The notes: generated by a model from the letters alone, not told the origin. 64,000 nt of DNA from Sitta carolinensis (GCA_032173965.1 CM063285.1:21549660-21613659); one strand, 5' to 3'; shown: positions 1 through 13,709, numbered from the stretch's first letter. A program made the numbers and translations.

Positions 1-2004
1 CCGAGATAGTGGGAACCTGCCATGCCACTAATTTCATCCATCTAAAATGACATTCTTATATCTCTTGAGAAAGAGCATGAATGCAAATCAACAAGTTTTC
101 AAAATCTCAAAAATGCTTCACATATCAGAAAACTAAATTTTAATACACCTCTGTAGAGGGCTGGCACAAGTTCCTGCACCATCCCCATTATAATAGAAAG
201 CTTAAGAGAAAAACAATTCTTAGTTGAATAATTTTTGCAGAGTAATTTCAACTTTTGAAAGTGAAAACCACAACCAAGCTTGGAGGTGTACTTCAAAATA
301 AGGAGCGTGGATAAAATTGTCTCACTGAAGCAAATAATTTCTGTTGCTGTTCAGGAGAATTATCATTGCAATATCTCTCTCTTATCTTTTTCCAGGTTAG
401 ATTCTTTGGCTTTGATTATACTTTTAGCACAGTAGGTGGGGTGATGGAAGAAATCCAATCAGGATGCTTAAAATACTGTATAACTTTGTGTAAAGTTCTT
501 ACCTCTATAAATCGGTGTTAAAATGCATTTTAAAAACCTCATGGAATTGAGAGCATTTTGGACCAGCTCTATCCTGGTCCCCTGAGTTATGTGGCAAGAT
601 TCTGTATTCATGCCATAATACGCAACCTTCCTAAGATTCTATGTTGACTGGATGGCATTTGGATATTTCTAAGTGGACAGCTAAAATGGACAGTGCAAGA
701 AGAGATGACCTGCATCAGATGACAACTTATGGGAATTCTGTTCTGCAATTCCACTCAACATTCAGCTTATTGTTAAATTAGCAGGAATCTGCAGGTCTGA
801 TGTTGTTGCATTACCTCGTCACATCCTGATCAGTCTTTTTCTTATGGGTGCATGTTGGAGAAAAGTAACAGCATCCAGCCAGTGTAGAGCAGAGGAAATG
901 CAGAGCAGGCTCTGCAGCTCGTGCCAGCAAGTAGATGTGGAACTCATGCAGGCAAGTCCTTCCATAGCACAAACTGCTCTCCTGATTACCTCATCTCATG
1001 TGCAAAGACAAAATGAGCCAAGATCGCCTGTATATCTTTGCACAGGCAGGCATAAAGATCTCCTGCTGCCTGTGTAGTCACCGTTTGAAAAATTGATATT
1101 ATTATTTTCCATGACCTGTTTAACATAGGTTTCCTAGTGTTTCTTAGTGTAGACAGCTTTCATAATCAAATGGACATGGGAAAGAAGGTTACCAGGGGTA
1201 GATGATAAAACTGTTTGAGCATATGTTCCAAGAATGCAGGAACCTTTTTGTCTCTGCAAACATATAAAATTAGTCAGAATGTCTAGATTAGGGTGGGTTT
1301 TTTAAATAGAAGGAAAGAAAATGTAGTTACAACAAACATTCAGCAAACTGCTGCAATATACTTAACATTGTCTGAATTCTCAGTTTTAATGCACGCAAAG
1401 AACACCTGCAACTGGTTGGATGCAGGCCTAATCAATTCCGAAACAATGAAGATATTTTTTTCCTTCTCCTTTTCAGATGCTTACAGAAACAAGGCTCTGA
1501 AACAAGGCTGGGCAGACTCTTTCATGCACATCTTTCTAACTTCATGTTAATCACAAGATTTGTATCAGTTGTGAGGCTTTGTTCTCAGCACTTTCAGCTC
1601 CATTAAAGTGAAAAACGATAGGAGTATGCACAGTTCCTGACACTGATAATGTTTTACAGTTATCACACATCAAAATACATACCAGGCACAATTGTGTATA
1701 AGAACTACTGAATTATTTTCTAGATAAGGTGGAGTGACAGGTAGTATAAATAACTCATTATTTACATACCTGTCTGACATTGTGATGTTGATTTAGAGAG
1801 TTAAAATTTCATTACAGATAGGTTTTTCCCCCCACAATGCATTACTCCAGTATTTTAGCAGAACAATAGATTTCACACTTCAAAGGAATTAGTTGTAAAA
1901 AGCTACATACACTGAAATGGAAATTACTATTTAACAGAGGAGACCAGGTCTGCAATATAACTGTGCTGATAAAATCTGCCCTATATTTCAATGATGTTTT
2001 CTAC
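1..2004. other. Intergenic AT-rich DNA, nothing identified
   Basis: Unique-looking AT-rich sequence. Short open frames exist on both strands (for example 844-1077), but none has a recognisable domain, plausible exon boundaries or a biased composition. No known repeat family was recognised by eye. Confidence 0.6.
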
Positions 2005-2520
2005 TAAAGAATGAAGATAACAGGGAAAAGAGGAAAACAAGCAGCAGCAGTGGTTATTGGTAGAGAATGGTAGGGAAACTGGGAATTAAAAAAAAAACAA
2101 AAAAGGTTGATAAAGGAGGTAAAAAAAATAACAGGCAGAAACTTAATGAAGAAGTTAGACAAGCAATAAGGACACAATACAAAAAACGGAGAATGAAAAA
2201 TCAGAGTGAGGAAAAAAGTGAAAAGTCCAGGAATATAAAGGAAATGAGAAAACTAAGAACCAACAGAAAGGAACGGTTGGAAACAGAGTGGGCAGCATAG
2301 GTTGGTGATACCAGGAAGGCATGGGAAGATTGGGGTAAAGAAGAAACAAGAAGGAAGAAGGTCAGTGATCAGGGAAATCGGCTGTGAGTATGGATGAAAG
2401 GGGAGCAAGAACAAAAATGAGTACAGGAGGCTAGAAATTGAGAGACAATGGAAGGGTAATAGATACCTAAGGGAGCAGTCAAGGAAAAAAAAAAAGAGGA
2501 AGAGGAAGAGTGTGTAGGGG
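2005..2520 (+). repeat. Purine-rich strand-asymmetric tract
   Basis: About 500 bases in which A and G greatly outnumber C and T on the + strand, with runs such as AAGAAGAAAC, GAGGAAGAGGAAGAG and several A(7-11) stretches. It supports open frames on both strands only because its composition makes one frame lysine/arginine/glutamate-rich (2067-2300) and the other phenylalanine/leucine-rich. I read it as degenerate low-complexity sequence, not coding. Confidence 0.6.
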
Positions 2521-2589
2521 ACTACTGAAAATGCTAGTGGCAACAGATAGAGTAGGATGGTCCTCAGCTCGATTTCACATTTTGCTTTA

Positions 2590-2655
2590 GACTTCTTTGT
2601 TGCCTTCCTTTTTTTTTTTTTTCTTTTCTTTTTCTTGTCACCTTTTTCTTGTCTA
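2590..2655 (+). repeat. Pyrimidine-rich tract with poly-T
   Basis: A T/C-rich run including about 14 consecutive T, ending in CTTGTCTAGCAG. It follows the purine-rich tract by about 70 bases. The end resembles a splice acceptor (polypyrimidine then CAG), but no exon with a supported reading frame follows. Confidence 0.6.
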
Positions 2656-4050
2656 GCAGGATGCAGACTAAACCAATGTGCTTATATCTGAGTGGATGTA
2701 AGGGATTTCACATGAGAGGTAACAGGAGGGCTACTTCTATCAAATGCACAGTGGATGATTCCTTTTTCTGTAACAGGGTGCCAAGATTTAGATACTTCAA
2801 GTTTTGTAAGAACAGGCTGTTCTCTACATTCAAAAGGAGAGGAAAGAGACAAGGCAGATTCTACTCTGGTTACCAAACCATGCTTCTGTTAAATACTCCA
2901 TTAATGTCTCCTGGGAATGTTCAGGTAATATGTTCAGTACTGTAACCAAACTCACCTTTTGTGACTTTTACATAAACAAAATTCACTACCACAAGTCTGC
3001 ACATTCAAAGTCTGTATGTGTCAAATTTGGATGCTACTTGGGAAAATTATAATCAAAATGAAGGAATAATACAACTCCAAATGACTGACCACACACATCT
3101 TCATCTATTAAATGTGATGAGCATAAAAACACTGTGTTCCTATAGTGGTATTATGGGTTGTCAAAAGAATTAGTTATGATTATACAGGTCAAACCATAAG
3201 TTTATTCATTTCTAAAGATAGCCAAGTGTTCTTTTTATTTTTAATTATAATAATTAAAATGTCATCCCTTAAATTGACTTAAATAGTGTTGTATTATTGA
3301 TAGGATTTGTAATAAGTCATCTCTTTTAATTTGTATTCTAAGATATTCCTGGCCAAGGTATAATTCTTCATTGCTCTGACATTATATCTAACATTTTAGG
3401 ATGAAAAACTATGGTATTTTCAGCATCATAAAATCCATCAAATATACTTTAATAGTTTGTAGTTTGGCTTTTGTTATTCGTCAAGTTCAATGTGAAAATG
3501 AGCTACACACTGACATAAGAGCAATCCACTCCAGGTGCCCTTTTGGATCTTGGATTCCCTACATTGCTTTACTTTACAGCGATATTGAAGAGCAGCATTT
3601 ACTTTCTTGTCCTTATCTCCTCAGTTGAAGTGCTTCAATTCATTTGGCCTTTGTTGGTCTGTCTTCCACCTGTGTATTTTTGAGCAAACTGCTGCTGAAT
3701 TGTGTGTTGAACTTAACACACTAAAGTGTTGGGTGTTTTGGCCGTGTAGTTGTGCAGAGAAAGAACTCTGCTGACTACTGATCAATATATGCATGCACTT
3801 AGAATTAACCTACTTGTGGAATCATAGCGGTTTCTTCATTACAAACTAATTTTTGTGGATTTTGGTGGCAATTTACTGCTGGATATGTTAAATATAAAAG
3901 GTAGGCTCGTGATACATGTAACAAGAATATTCTATCCTAGTTTATACTTAATATGGTGAAAACATATTTCTGTTTTAACTTTAGGGATGAAGATATAGCT
4001 CACTACAGTAATACAGTAAAAATAAAGGACATCTATTTTTCAAATTTGAT
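2656..4050. other. Intergenic DNA with one candidate small ORF
   Basis: AT-rich sequence without recognised repeats. The only item of note is an open frame at 3401-3628 (75 codons). It begins ATG one base after an acceptor-like TTTTAG, starts with a hydrophobic signal-like segment and then has a short polar tail with two cysteines. There is no family match that I know, and chance is the likelier explanation. Confidence 0.5.
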
Positions 4051-4550
4051 TTGGTTCTGGTCACAGAATATGCTGAGTTGGAAGGGACCCACATCAAGTT
4101 CAACTCTTGGCCCTGCCCCAAGACACCCCAAGAGACACACTGAGTGACTGAAAGCATTTTCCAAACACTTCTTGAATTCTGTCAGGCATGAGGCTGTGGC
4201 CACTTCCCTGGGGAGCCTGTTCCAGTGCCCAACCATCCACTGCATGAAGAACCTTTTAATATCCAACCTCTCCTGACACAACTTCAGGCCATTCTCTTGA
4301 GTTCTGCCACTGGTCATCACAGAGATCAGATCAGTGACTGCCGCTCCTCTTCCCCTCATGAAAAAGTTGTAACTGCAATGGGGTCTGCCCTCAGTCTCCT
4401 CCAGACTGAACAGACCAAGCTGCCCCTCATACAGCTTCACCTCAAAGCCCTTCAGCATATTTGTTGCCCTCCTTTGGACACTCTCTATGGGCTTAAGGTC
4501 TTTTTTGTATTGTGGTGCCACTGCCCACTTCCATAGGCTGCAATGTACCT
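4050..4550 (-). mobile_element. CR1 LINE 3' fragment with end of reverse transcriptase ORF
   Basis: On the minus strand the sequence encodes the C-terminal end of the CR1 ORF2 protein. ESVQRRATNMLKG and HWNRLPREV, separated by about 80 residues, are the usual landmarks downstream of the reverse transcriptase domain. The open frame runs from 4521 through the 3' untranslated part to 4033 without a stop, but the middle section has lost residues and reads out of register with the family, so the element is dead. The 3' end lies near 4055, at TCACAGAATATGCTGAG, and the 5' end is truncated. Bird CR1 copies are typically 5'-truncated like this. Family identity is from recalled consensus features; the subfamily is not determined. 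Confidence 0.9.
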
Positions 4551-4559
4551 AGAGACAGA

Positions 4560-7500
4560 GCTATACATGTGGATGGAACACGTCTCACCTGTGAGAGCTG
4601 GCACAGAGCTTTGTTCCCCTAACCCTCCTACTCACACTGCACAAGTCAACAAAACAAATGAATACTAGGAATAAATGTTAGGGATGTTCAGGATATTTGG
4701 GCTGCATCAGCAAGTGTGGATCTGTCTGAAAATTTCCTGTAAAAGTCTGTGTCATAGATCCTTACATGGTTATCTGTCAGAAGAGTGTCAATTATACACA
4801 TTTTTTTGGTCTCTCAGGAAACCTGTGTTGAGCTCTGTTCTGAATCTGGGTTTTAAATGGGCCAAAATTTACAAGTGATATGGTCATTTTAACCAAATAC
4901 TGTCTTCATCCAGATATATTTTTTTGTTTATGACCTTTCCCAAGATACACATCAATATAATACCAGGTAAACTTTATACCAGAAATTACAATGTCTATCC
5001 AGTATACTTCAAATTAATTAAAAGACAAAAAAGTGCAATGAGCTTTCCCATGAAATTCACAGATTTTTGAAAAATACTTCTTTTGCCATGTGAATTTTTG
5101 GGACAATTAATTTTTCTGGCATCCCATTTAAAAAATGAGAATTTTATCTCAAATATTAGATATGCTTGTATAAACATTCATTTAAGACTGAGGAGAAATT
5201 AAACCAATTCTTTCAGAAAGCAAGTTATAGAGAAGTAATTGCTCAGAATTCAACTGCTTGTCTGGTGCAGAGCCCTGCAAAATTCCCAGCTGCATAAATC
5301 TGTGTATAAATCAATTTCAGAATAATTAAACAGCTCTGTTATTTTAGCCAGAACCCTCTGGGACAAGTGTGAGTCAACAACAATATTTGGTTTTTTGGGT
5401 AAGTTTCTGTCAGGCTTTTTCTAAGGAAAATTTTAACTGATGCTTTTCTACTCTGTTGTTAGTTGTGGCTTTTGCATGGTAGGGATTTTCTCTCAAAAAA
5501 AAAAAAAAAATTTGCTTTACCTAGGTGATTTCAAGGCAATCTGTGAACTATATATCTTACTATTCAGTCATTAATAAGATTTTGATACTAAAAGCCATTA
5601 AGATATTAGACTTAATTTGTCCAAATTAATTCTTACTTTAAAGCTCATGTATCTGCCTCCTTCTCAGGCTCAGAAATATGCTGCTACAGTGAAATGTTGT
5701 TCCCAGCTTCCTAAGGAAAGGAAGCAGGATGCAAAGCCAAGCTGCAATGCCATTAGTTAGACAGTCTGGTGCCATGCAGACAACTGATTCAAAGAGGGCC
5801 ACCAAAGCATGTCTTCTCCACATATGTTATGTGAAGAATTTTTTTCAGGGCTATGTCTAAGCCCGGTAAGGATCATGATTAGGACTCCGAGTGAATAATT
5901 GTTATTATTTTCTCTGTAGGATGGTTTAAATTCAAACTAGTGTGATGAATGTCTCTGTTCAGCTAGCACCGTAAATCCAAATGTTGAACTGCAGAATTTA
6001 ATCTGAAGATTAGATTATGCAGAAAACCAGCAGTGACTATTTAAAGTGTGTGCTATCCAAGTTGTCAAAAAGAAGATTTACCATGAGCTTTTTATATCCT
6101 GTCTGGATCAATTGTGTAAAACAGCCTGACCAGCTTTAAAATTCCTTGTCAGGATCTTAAAAGACCTTCTGGCAAAGACCTTGAGATAAATAAAATATGT
6201 TCAAAAGAGATGGATTTATACAAAGCTCCAAACAGGAAGTCAGTCTTGAAAAGAATGTGCAGCAGAGAAAAATACATCTCTAAGTCTTACTATTGGTTGC
6301 TCAAACATATTTAAGATGATCCATTCTGCTACAATATAATTAAGACAACACATACATCAGCTTTTGTTACTTAACCATCTTTCAAGCTTAATATGTTCCT
6401 AAAGATCAATAAATAATCCTTTGTTTTGAAAATTCCATCCAAAGTCATTACAACTCCCTGAAAAAGAGCCTGCAGCAGTAACTGAAACAGGTTTTATGTG
6501 TCAGGTTCATCCTGTAGAAAATCCCTATGTCTGTACCTTGATAGGTCCAAGTCACCAGTATAGCAAATCATCCATTTCTGTTTCAAAGCTCTGGATTTGG
6601 AAAATCTGCTACAGAACAAAACAAAATGAGAGCAGAGGAGTTCTAATCTGACTACTGAAATTTTTGCTCTGAATGTGTTTTCATGGGTGATGCAAACAAC
6701 CAAAGTAATTAAATTAATATTTTGACCAGTTACTTTCTATTTTGTCTCTTATTTATGATTTCACACTATATCAAACTTTAACTTAATACTTAGCCTGTAA
6801 AATATTCTGATAAGATATTGTTGGGCTGGCTGTAGTATTAGACATCAAGTAATCATTAACTCATTTGTGTAAGCAAATTATACTTACAAAAGTGACTTTT
6901 TTTATATATATATACATACGCACACTTATTTTTGCTGGGTTAGCATAACTGTATTTCATCTCTTCATGTGATGGTTATATAGAAAATAAAAGGAGAGCTA
7001 ATATACTAGAAAGCTTAAGAAATCTACACATCCCTTCTGCAATCCACCCAAAATTCTATTCATACTGAAGAACAATTAAACTTTGGAGATTCCTTCTCTA
7101 TGAGATTTTTCCATTACTTTTCACCATTTTATTTTAACTGAGATACTAAACCTCTCTCAGTGAAAGTCACCATATCCATATTCCTCAAGGTTTTGCAGAG
7201 CATTAGGAATTTTCATCTTCTCTGAATATATTGCACCACAAAATCATGACTTCAAATGTGCTATGGTTCCTAAGGAGCTGATGGAAGGTGTAGAGAGATA
7301 ATCCTGGCTGAGAGGCAATGCCTCTGCTCACAGCATGATTACTGAGGTGCCTGTGGCTCCTGGCTTTATTCAGTGGCAGTGTCCCCACATCTTGCAGGAG
7401 GGCTGTGTGGCAGCCTCCTGTTCTATGCTCCCTGAAGAGAAAAGCACTGTTTCTTTATTGGAGTGGCAGTACCTACTGTAAATTGCAAGCTCTGAGCACC

Positions 7501-10500
7501 ATTATGCTGGCACGACCACATAAAGTTCTATTCTATTCAGCTCTGCAAGTTATGTATCATACTGTCCTGCTCACACTTGAATTTAAAAACAGGCTTTTTT
7601 TTCAGAAAAGCTCTGTGGGATCATGGGGAGTCTTAATGCCATATAAGTGCAAGGTAGTACTAATATGGTTTTTAAAGCCACATGCAGATCTTACTCTTGA
7701 TGATGCTGGAGTTGTCAAGATTTTGCCATGCTTTGATGGGACTAGAATGGGGATCACTCATGGTAAGCAGAAGAAAGTTATTTTAAATGTTCTAAGGTAA
7801 TTTCAAATCTACACTGTAATATTCCATGGCAGATTTTAACTACAAGGAAGCCTGTTTCTGTCACATTGTGAAACACTGTAGTCTGATGGGTGTGCCTTTA
7901 GGAATCCTTTCCTGCAGGGGACAAGGTAAATAAAGGTCATTCATCTGGATAACAGGGTATCCAGAAGGCAAGGCTTCTGTGTCAGCCTCAGAACACGAAG
8001 GCTTTGAATCTAGGCTAGGTCTCTGAATAATCATATTGGTTGAAATCAGGAAAAATATCCAGATACATACTCTTTAGATATGTAACTTGTGTTCATTGAC
8101 ATGGTCTTCTCAAAACATCGCAGTCTGTGTCTTCCATCCAATCCAAGTGCCAAAGGATGAACTACTTAAGACAATGCTGGAATATACTAGTCACTTAAAC
8201 ACTGCACTGGCTGTCCTGAATGAGGAGGAATGTGGTTTGCTGAATTAGAAAAACTGGGTTTTCCCCATACATATTTTCTGGCTCCTCTTTATTAGTCAAG
8301 TTGGTAAGTGTTAAGGGAGGAGGTTCTTGCCTACTGTTTCTGCAATTAATGTGTGATTCAGTGCACATTTTCTTTTCATAAATGCAGTTATGAATTATAA
8401 TCGGACCAAATCTTCCTGCCAGTAAAGGATGGAAGGACACCTGAGGAGGAGTTACATAATTAGCATTAAAGTGAGAGAGGAAAATATTCATGCTGAGTTC
8501 TGCATTTCAAAGCTTTCCAATGTTTGAATTTGCAGTCTTTGTTCTTTAAACAAAATTTGTCTTCAGTCATATATGTTACAAAACATTATACTGAAAGTTT
8601 AGATTCTTTCATGTACAACATTGACACCTATATGTTTCATTACTACATTATGTAACCTTTAAAACTACTGCACAGATATTTCCTACTTGATCAGATAAAA
8701 CAATTTATAACAGTAGTAACATTTATTGGGTTTACAGTAGTAGACTATTTACTGTAAACCAGTCATAAAAAGGAGATGAGGCATTGCTTCTCTATACAAT
8801 AAAACTCTCTGGAGCAAAGAAATGACAACTGAAAATTCAGGTTACACACAGATTTTGGATGTGAATACTGAATGCAGTAATGAGCCTTTCTGCTGCATTT
8901 AGCCCTCTGGCCTTCCTGAACATTTTTTCCTTTGCTGACTCCTTACTCCAGTCTCAGCATCTCTCATTTGCATCTCTGAATCAGGACATATAGTCTCTCC
9001 TATTCCTGCTTCCAAACCTAAGCATATCGTGCTGTTCTGTTCCTAGCATTGGCTACTTACAGGACTAAATCATTAATATACTATGGTGTTTTTGTCAATA
9101 GAAACCTTTCTTTCTCACCTGTTTTGCTCTTTTCTTCCTTACGGCAGTAAAAGAGGGGCTTTTCTCTAGTGAAACTTAAGGAGAAAAAGCAGGGAACACA
9201 TCTCCTTGTTTTCAAGTGTTCAATAACATGATTTGCTACAGTTATCTGAAGAAACAACTGATAGAAATCGTGCACCTACATTCTTGAACAAGAGCTTGTT
9301 TACTATTGGCAATCATTCATCTAACGTTAAATGCATCTTTAATGAATATGTTTTGGAAAGGTTATTTTTAGACTAAAAGGCTATTTTTGAAAAACTTAAC
9401 ATTAGAAAGAAGAAAGTAAGTTGCAGAATAATCTCTGAAATGTCAGGCTTATGACATACAACAGAGCAGTGTTTTTACAGATTCATGCAAAGAAATTATC
9501 TTTCACCAAAAATATGCACAGATGGAGGCTAAGTGGATTAAAATGAAAACAAGTTCTCCAATCTTTTCTCTACTTAAATCTTTGAAAGAAAGGAGCCACA
9601 ATCAAGTATAAATTAAGAGACCACCCAAAGGGTTTATAAATTATTTCCAGTTCACTCTGACCTCTATTTTTCAGCTATACAATTGACTATTTACTAACAA
9701 AAGTATTTTCTTTTACCTACAGGGAGACTACATCAACACTCAAAAAAACCCAGAAATAGTTCACAACATCTCAGAAGCTGGAATTCTACATTTAAGGAAT
9801 TTTTGCCAATTTTCAGGACAAAGAGCACCTGTCATTATATTTACAAAGTGCCTGTACTATACTTCAAGCTTATAAAATAACTTTAACAGCCCATATCTAA
9901 ACATGAGGGTAGAACCTGGATACTGCAAAAACACATGACACTATGTTATTAAGCATCCAGAGGGGTTTTATTCCTACCTGAAGAGCACCTCCAGGAAGCA
10001 AAATGTTCTTACATTCCAGCTGTGATACTTTGTCTTTGATTACTTAAGACATTACATAGGAAGATTCAAATGGGCTTTTATTGTTTTTTTCACATCTCCA
10101 GCTAATTTCATGTGAGGTGTATTTAATAAGGCCAAATTTCATAGTCTCCAACAAATTGTACCTCTAGAGAGATGAACACGATTGCAGAGCCATCACAATG
10201 AACAAAAAGAGTTTCAGCCTGAAAACATCTCCCGCAGTCACATTTTCTGGAATGCTGTAGTAACACAAATAACTCACCTGGATTAGGCCTCATTATATCA
10301 AGCTTTGAATAAAAATGGTTCTGATATCACAGCTTTCATATTGCTGGAACAGAGGACAGGATCACCTCTGGCTGTGACAACCTATATATCAGAAATTGAT
10401 TGACAGCACTCATCAGAATAACAAAAATATAATAGAAATAAAATAGAAGTAAAAAAAAGGCAAGGAGTTAAAATGTGGTTTCCACTTGTTCTGGATTAAT

Positions 10501-10760
10501 GTAGTCAGGAGCCCTCATTTGTAACAGCTGTAAAGGTATAGCTTGTCTTCACCTAAGAAAAAGTAGGGAATTAATCTCTGCTGTGTGAGTAAAGATGTAG
10601 AATGCTTTCTATGAAGAAATGACCAATATCAGCCTTTTTCCCCTGTGTCACAAGGGCTGAAGGAACTCATGACTGCAGAAAAAAAAATGTTTCAAAATGC
10701 TCAAAAATGGATTAAGTCAAGCTCTGAAGCCAAAAACTTTTAGGAATCTAAAAAAATAAA
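4560..10760. other. Intergenic AT-rich DNA, nothing identified
   Basis: About 6.2 kb with no recognised gene or transposon. It includes a 16-base poly-A run at 5495-5510 and a short TA run near 6904. The longest open frame (7405-7800, 131 codons) starts with a non-ATG codon and has no recognisable domain, so I treat it as chance. Confidence 0.6.
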
Positions 10761-10762
10761 TT

Positions 10763-10935
10763 ATAGAATCACAGAACGTTTTGATTTCAAGGGTCCTTAA
10801 AGATCCTCTAGTCCCAAGCCCCTGCCATGGGTAGGGCCACCTTTTACTAGACCAGGTTGCTCAGAGACTCATCAGCCTGGGCCTGAACATCTCTAGGGAT
10901 GGGGAGTCTACAACGTCCCTGGACAATCTCTCTGG
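10763..10935 (-). mobile_element. CR1 LINE 3'-end fragment
   Basis: The + strand begins TAGAATCACAGAACG and continues through CTTAAAGATCCTCTAGTCC, the reverse complement of the CR1 3' untranslated region and its terminal ATTCTATGATTCTA-type repeat. The 3' end of the element therefore lies at about 10763 and the copy is on the minus strand. Only about 170 bases survive and no coding part remains. Confidence 0.85.
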
Positions 10936-11795
10936 CAAAATAGGAGATTCAATTCTAGAAGTTAAATTCTTATAAAGTGAACAACCAAGTTGTACTGACA
11001 ATGAACCCTTCAAAATTAACTTTTTTAAAAATGTATTTAGGTTGATTTAGCAGAGGGTAGGGGGAAAAAGCAGGGAAATCACAGTAACAGTCTAAAATTT
11101 GCCATATCAGATGTTAATAATTTATAGTAAAAGCTATGAATCAGTTGGGAGAGTATATGTGACAGTGCTTTTCAAAGATTTTCCCCTTTCATACAAGAAA
11201 ATAAAATGGTATTTCCTTGGTTGAATGAAATAAAATATAGATGGATAATGATTTTAGTAAAAATTTTTATTAACTTCCCACTCCCCTAAAAAACTTCTAC
11301 CACCCTCTGCATCATACTTGGCTGTTGCTTGGGAGTTTGGTTTGGATTTTTTTTTCTGCATCTTCACATAGTATCATATTTGTATGGATTTATCAGGCAT
11401 TATTTCCTCATTCTTTCAAATAAATCTGAGTAAAACAAGGAGCCCATCAAATGCAGCTATAACACTAAATTTTTCTTCTGACTGCATCTTCCTTTCCTAT
11501 AAACAGAAACAGTAATTTGTCACAGAAAAATGGAATTTATCTTCATAGTACATGGAACAAATATGACCATGAATTCCCTTAAGAAATCAGAAATCAACTT
11601 TCATGGGCTTATTTCCTTTATGGTTGGCTCAGATAAAAATTAAAGTATTGTAGAATTATTCTGTCCATTTTTGTGGTCACATTTTTTACCTTATCTTCCA
11701 CACTGCAGCCATCTTTTGTATCAGCTTGAACCTCTAGCAATATGGAGTTGGTTCCTTAGATCTGCTTTCTAGTTATTTTTGCAATATAAACAGTG

Positions 11796-11819
11796 AAAAA
11801 AAAAAAAAAAAAAAAAAAA
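11796..11819 (+). repeat. Poly-A tract (24 A)
   Basis: Twenty-four consecutive A after CAGTG. No polyadenylation signal or retrocopy was recognised immediately upstream, so it may be a simple homopolymer rather than a retroposed tail. Confidence 0.85.
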
Positions 11820-12124
11820 GTGGTGTTTCATTCTACTCTGGTTTTCCTTTCTAAAGAAGGATATCTAAAAAGATACTAATTTATATTCAATCACCAATTT
11901 GATCCTTTTCCCACTCATACATCACTGTTTGCATCATTTGCCACATGAAAACACAGTAAGAAAAATGTCAGCCAAACAGGGTTTTTTGGCCAACACACCA
12001 CAATTTATTCTAAGCATTTTATTAACCAATTAAGTACTTTACACAATATTTTAGAATCAGCAAAAGGTTCTGGCAACATAAAAATAGTCTAGTTTACCCA
12101 TCTTTTTTGATCATTACAAAACTA

Positions 12125-12126
<2 letters not shown>

Positions 12127-12170
<44 letters not shown>
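12127..12170 (+). repeat. Poly-T tract (44 T)
   Basis: Forty-four uninterrupted T, the longest homopolymer in the window. On the minus strand it would be a poly-A tail for something to its right, but the sequence beyond 12171 read on the minus strand shows no recognisable transcript or polyadenylation signal. True length is uncertain because such runs are hard to sequence. Confidence 0.85.
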
Positions 12171-13709
12171 CCTTCCCAACTGAAACAACAAAAAGCTTTA
12201 AATTATTGAGATACCTTGGAAAGAGAATTTACAGTGCATGATGGGTGAAAGCCATTTTCTGTCTCTAAGAGGAGAAACAGCCTCTAAGTACCAGGAATAT
12301 CTCCTGATATTCTATTGGACAAACTGTTGCTGAGCTGGAACACTGTTCCTGAAGAAATATTTTTGTTAGTTAAATACTATTCTCTGTATTCCTCTAACAG
12401 TCTAATTTTTATTACTGTAATGCTGATGTCAGAGGTTTTCTCCTTGTTTACACTGATATCATAAAACTTGCATTGACTCAAGAGAACTGTAGGTGTTTAT
12501 TCATTAAATATTTTTTTTAAAAATTATTAATCTGTCTGAATTTGCTGTGAGAAATAAGTAGTTATTAAAACTGAAAATAAAGTATTTGGGCATAGTAGAA
12601 TGAATGTGTTATATTTTCCTGTTTGCAGAAAACAGAAAAAAATAAGAGCAAAATAACCACTGATTACCATGCATATTCCATTTTGTTTTCATTTACTCTT
12701 ATGGAATTAAATATATTTTAAAATAAGTCATAATGAAAGTAGAGAAGTTCTAATGACAATATTTAGATTAAATTTTTGAGAAAGAATATCTGATAGTCCT
12801 GGCTTGCTACCTGCAGTATGGATGCTACTGAATCTGATAAATCTCTATGAAAACAGGGCAGCATAACTGCATTTTGGTTGCATGGTAGATAATCAGCTCT
12901 TCTCCAAAGGCAGACACAACACGATACGTACCTGAATGCTTAATGTCACATTTTTTGTGGCTTTCTTATTTTAGAAGATAATTTAAATGACTGATTTACA
13001 ATGTTTCAATCGTTTCCATGGTCTGGTGGAGGACATTTAAATTTATTTATTAAAATTATACCACTTTTTTTTCAAATAGCACACTACTATACTCAGCATC
13101 TAACTCTCTAAGTTCTGTCACCTTAAGAAAATAAACAAAAAAATTTGTGAAAATGGTATTATTGCCAACTAATGCTTTAGCTTTCATCATTTCTTCTACA
13201 CACTCCTGTGAAACTAATTTCTTTATTGTTTGACAATTCTGGTAAATTCTGCTCAAGTATTAAAAAAAAATCTCCCATTATGACACAACTGTGTATGAGA
13301 GGACTTATTCTTTGAGTTGGTATCTGATAATTGAGATTAATCTTGTTCATCCTTTACTACTTGTTAAATGATGTTGTCGTAACAACTTGCTCACCTACTA
13401 TTTAAGCCAGAAAACACAATTCTGCCAAAACGTGCCTGAGCTCTCCAGAAGCAGACCTGGAGCCAAATCACAAGAAATAAGAGGCAAATTCATGAAACTC
13501 GCCCCTCAAGGTGTCCAGGACACAGCTTGTCTGTGTGCTGCCACAGGATGTCACTGATGTTCCACTTACACGTCACAAACAATTAAAAGTGATCTTGGAA
13601 CAGAACTCGCTCTCCCACGTGTGTTCAGACACCATTAATAAAATCCAGCTTAATGACAGCCCTAACAGCTAAAGAGGTATCAAGTGGCTAGTTTAAAGAC
13701 AAAAAGGGT

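Larger units (their letters stand above)
10940..13705. other. Intergenic DNA with two homopolymer tracts
   Basis: AT-rich, no gene recognised. It holds the poly-A at 11796-11819 and the long poly-T at 12127-12170, described separately. Confidence 0.6.

Noticed and set aside
2067..2543. Lys/Arg-rich plus frame and Leu/Phe-rich minus frames
   Set aside because: Explained by the purine-rich tract.
7405..7800. 131-codon plus-strand open frame
   Set aside because: Starts with GTG rather than ATG, no domain, no promoter or splice evidence.
12127..12170. Poly-T as the tail of a minus-strand processed pseudogene
   Set aside because: No polyadenylation signal or recognisable gene sequence lies on the expected side, and no flanking duplication was seen.
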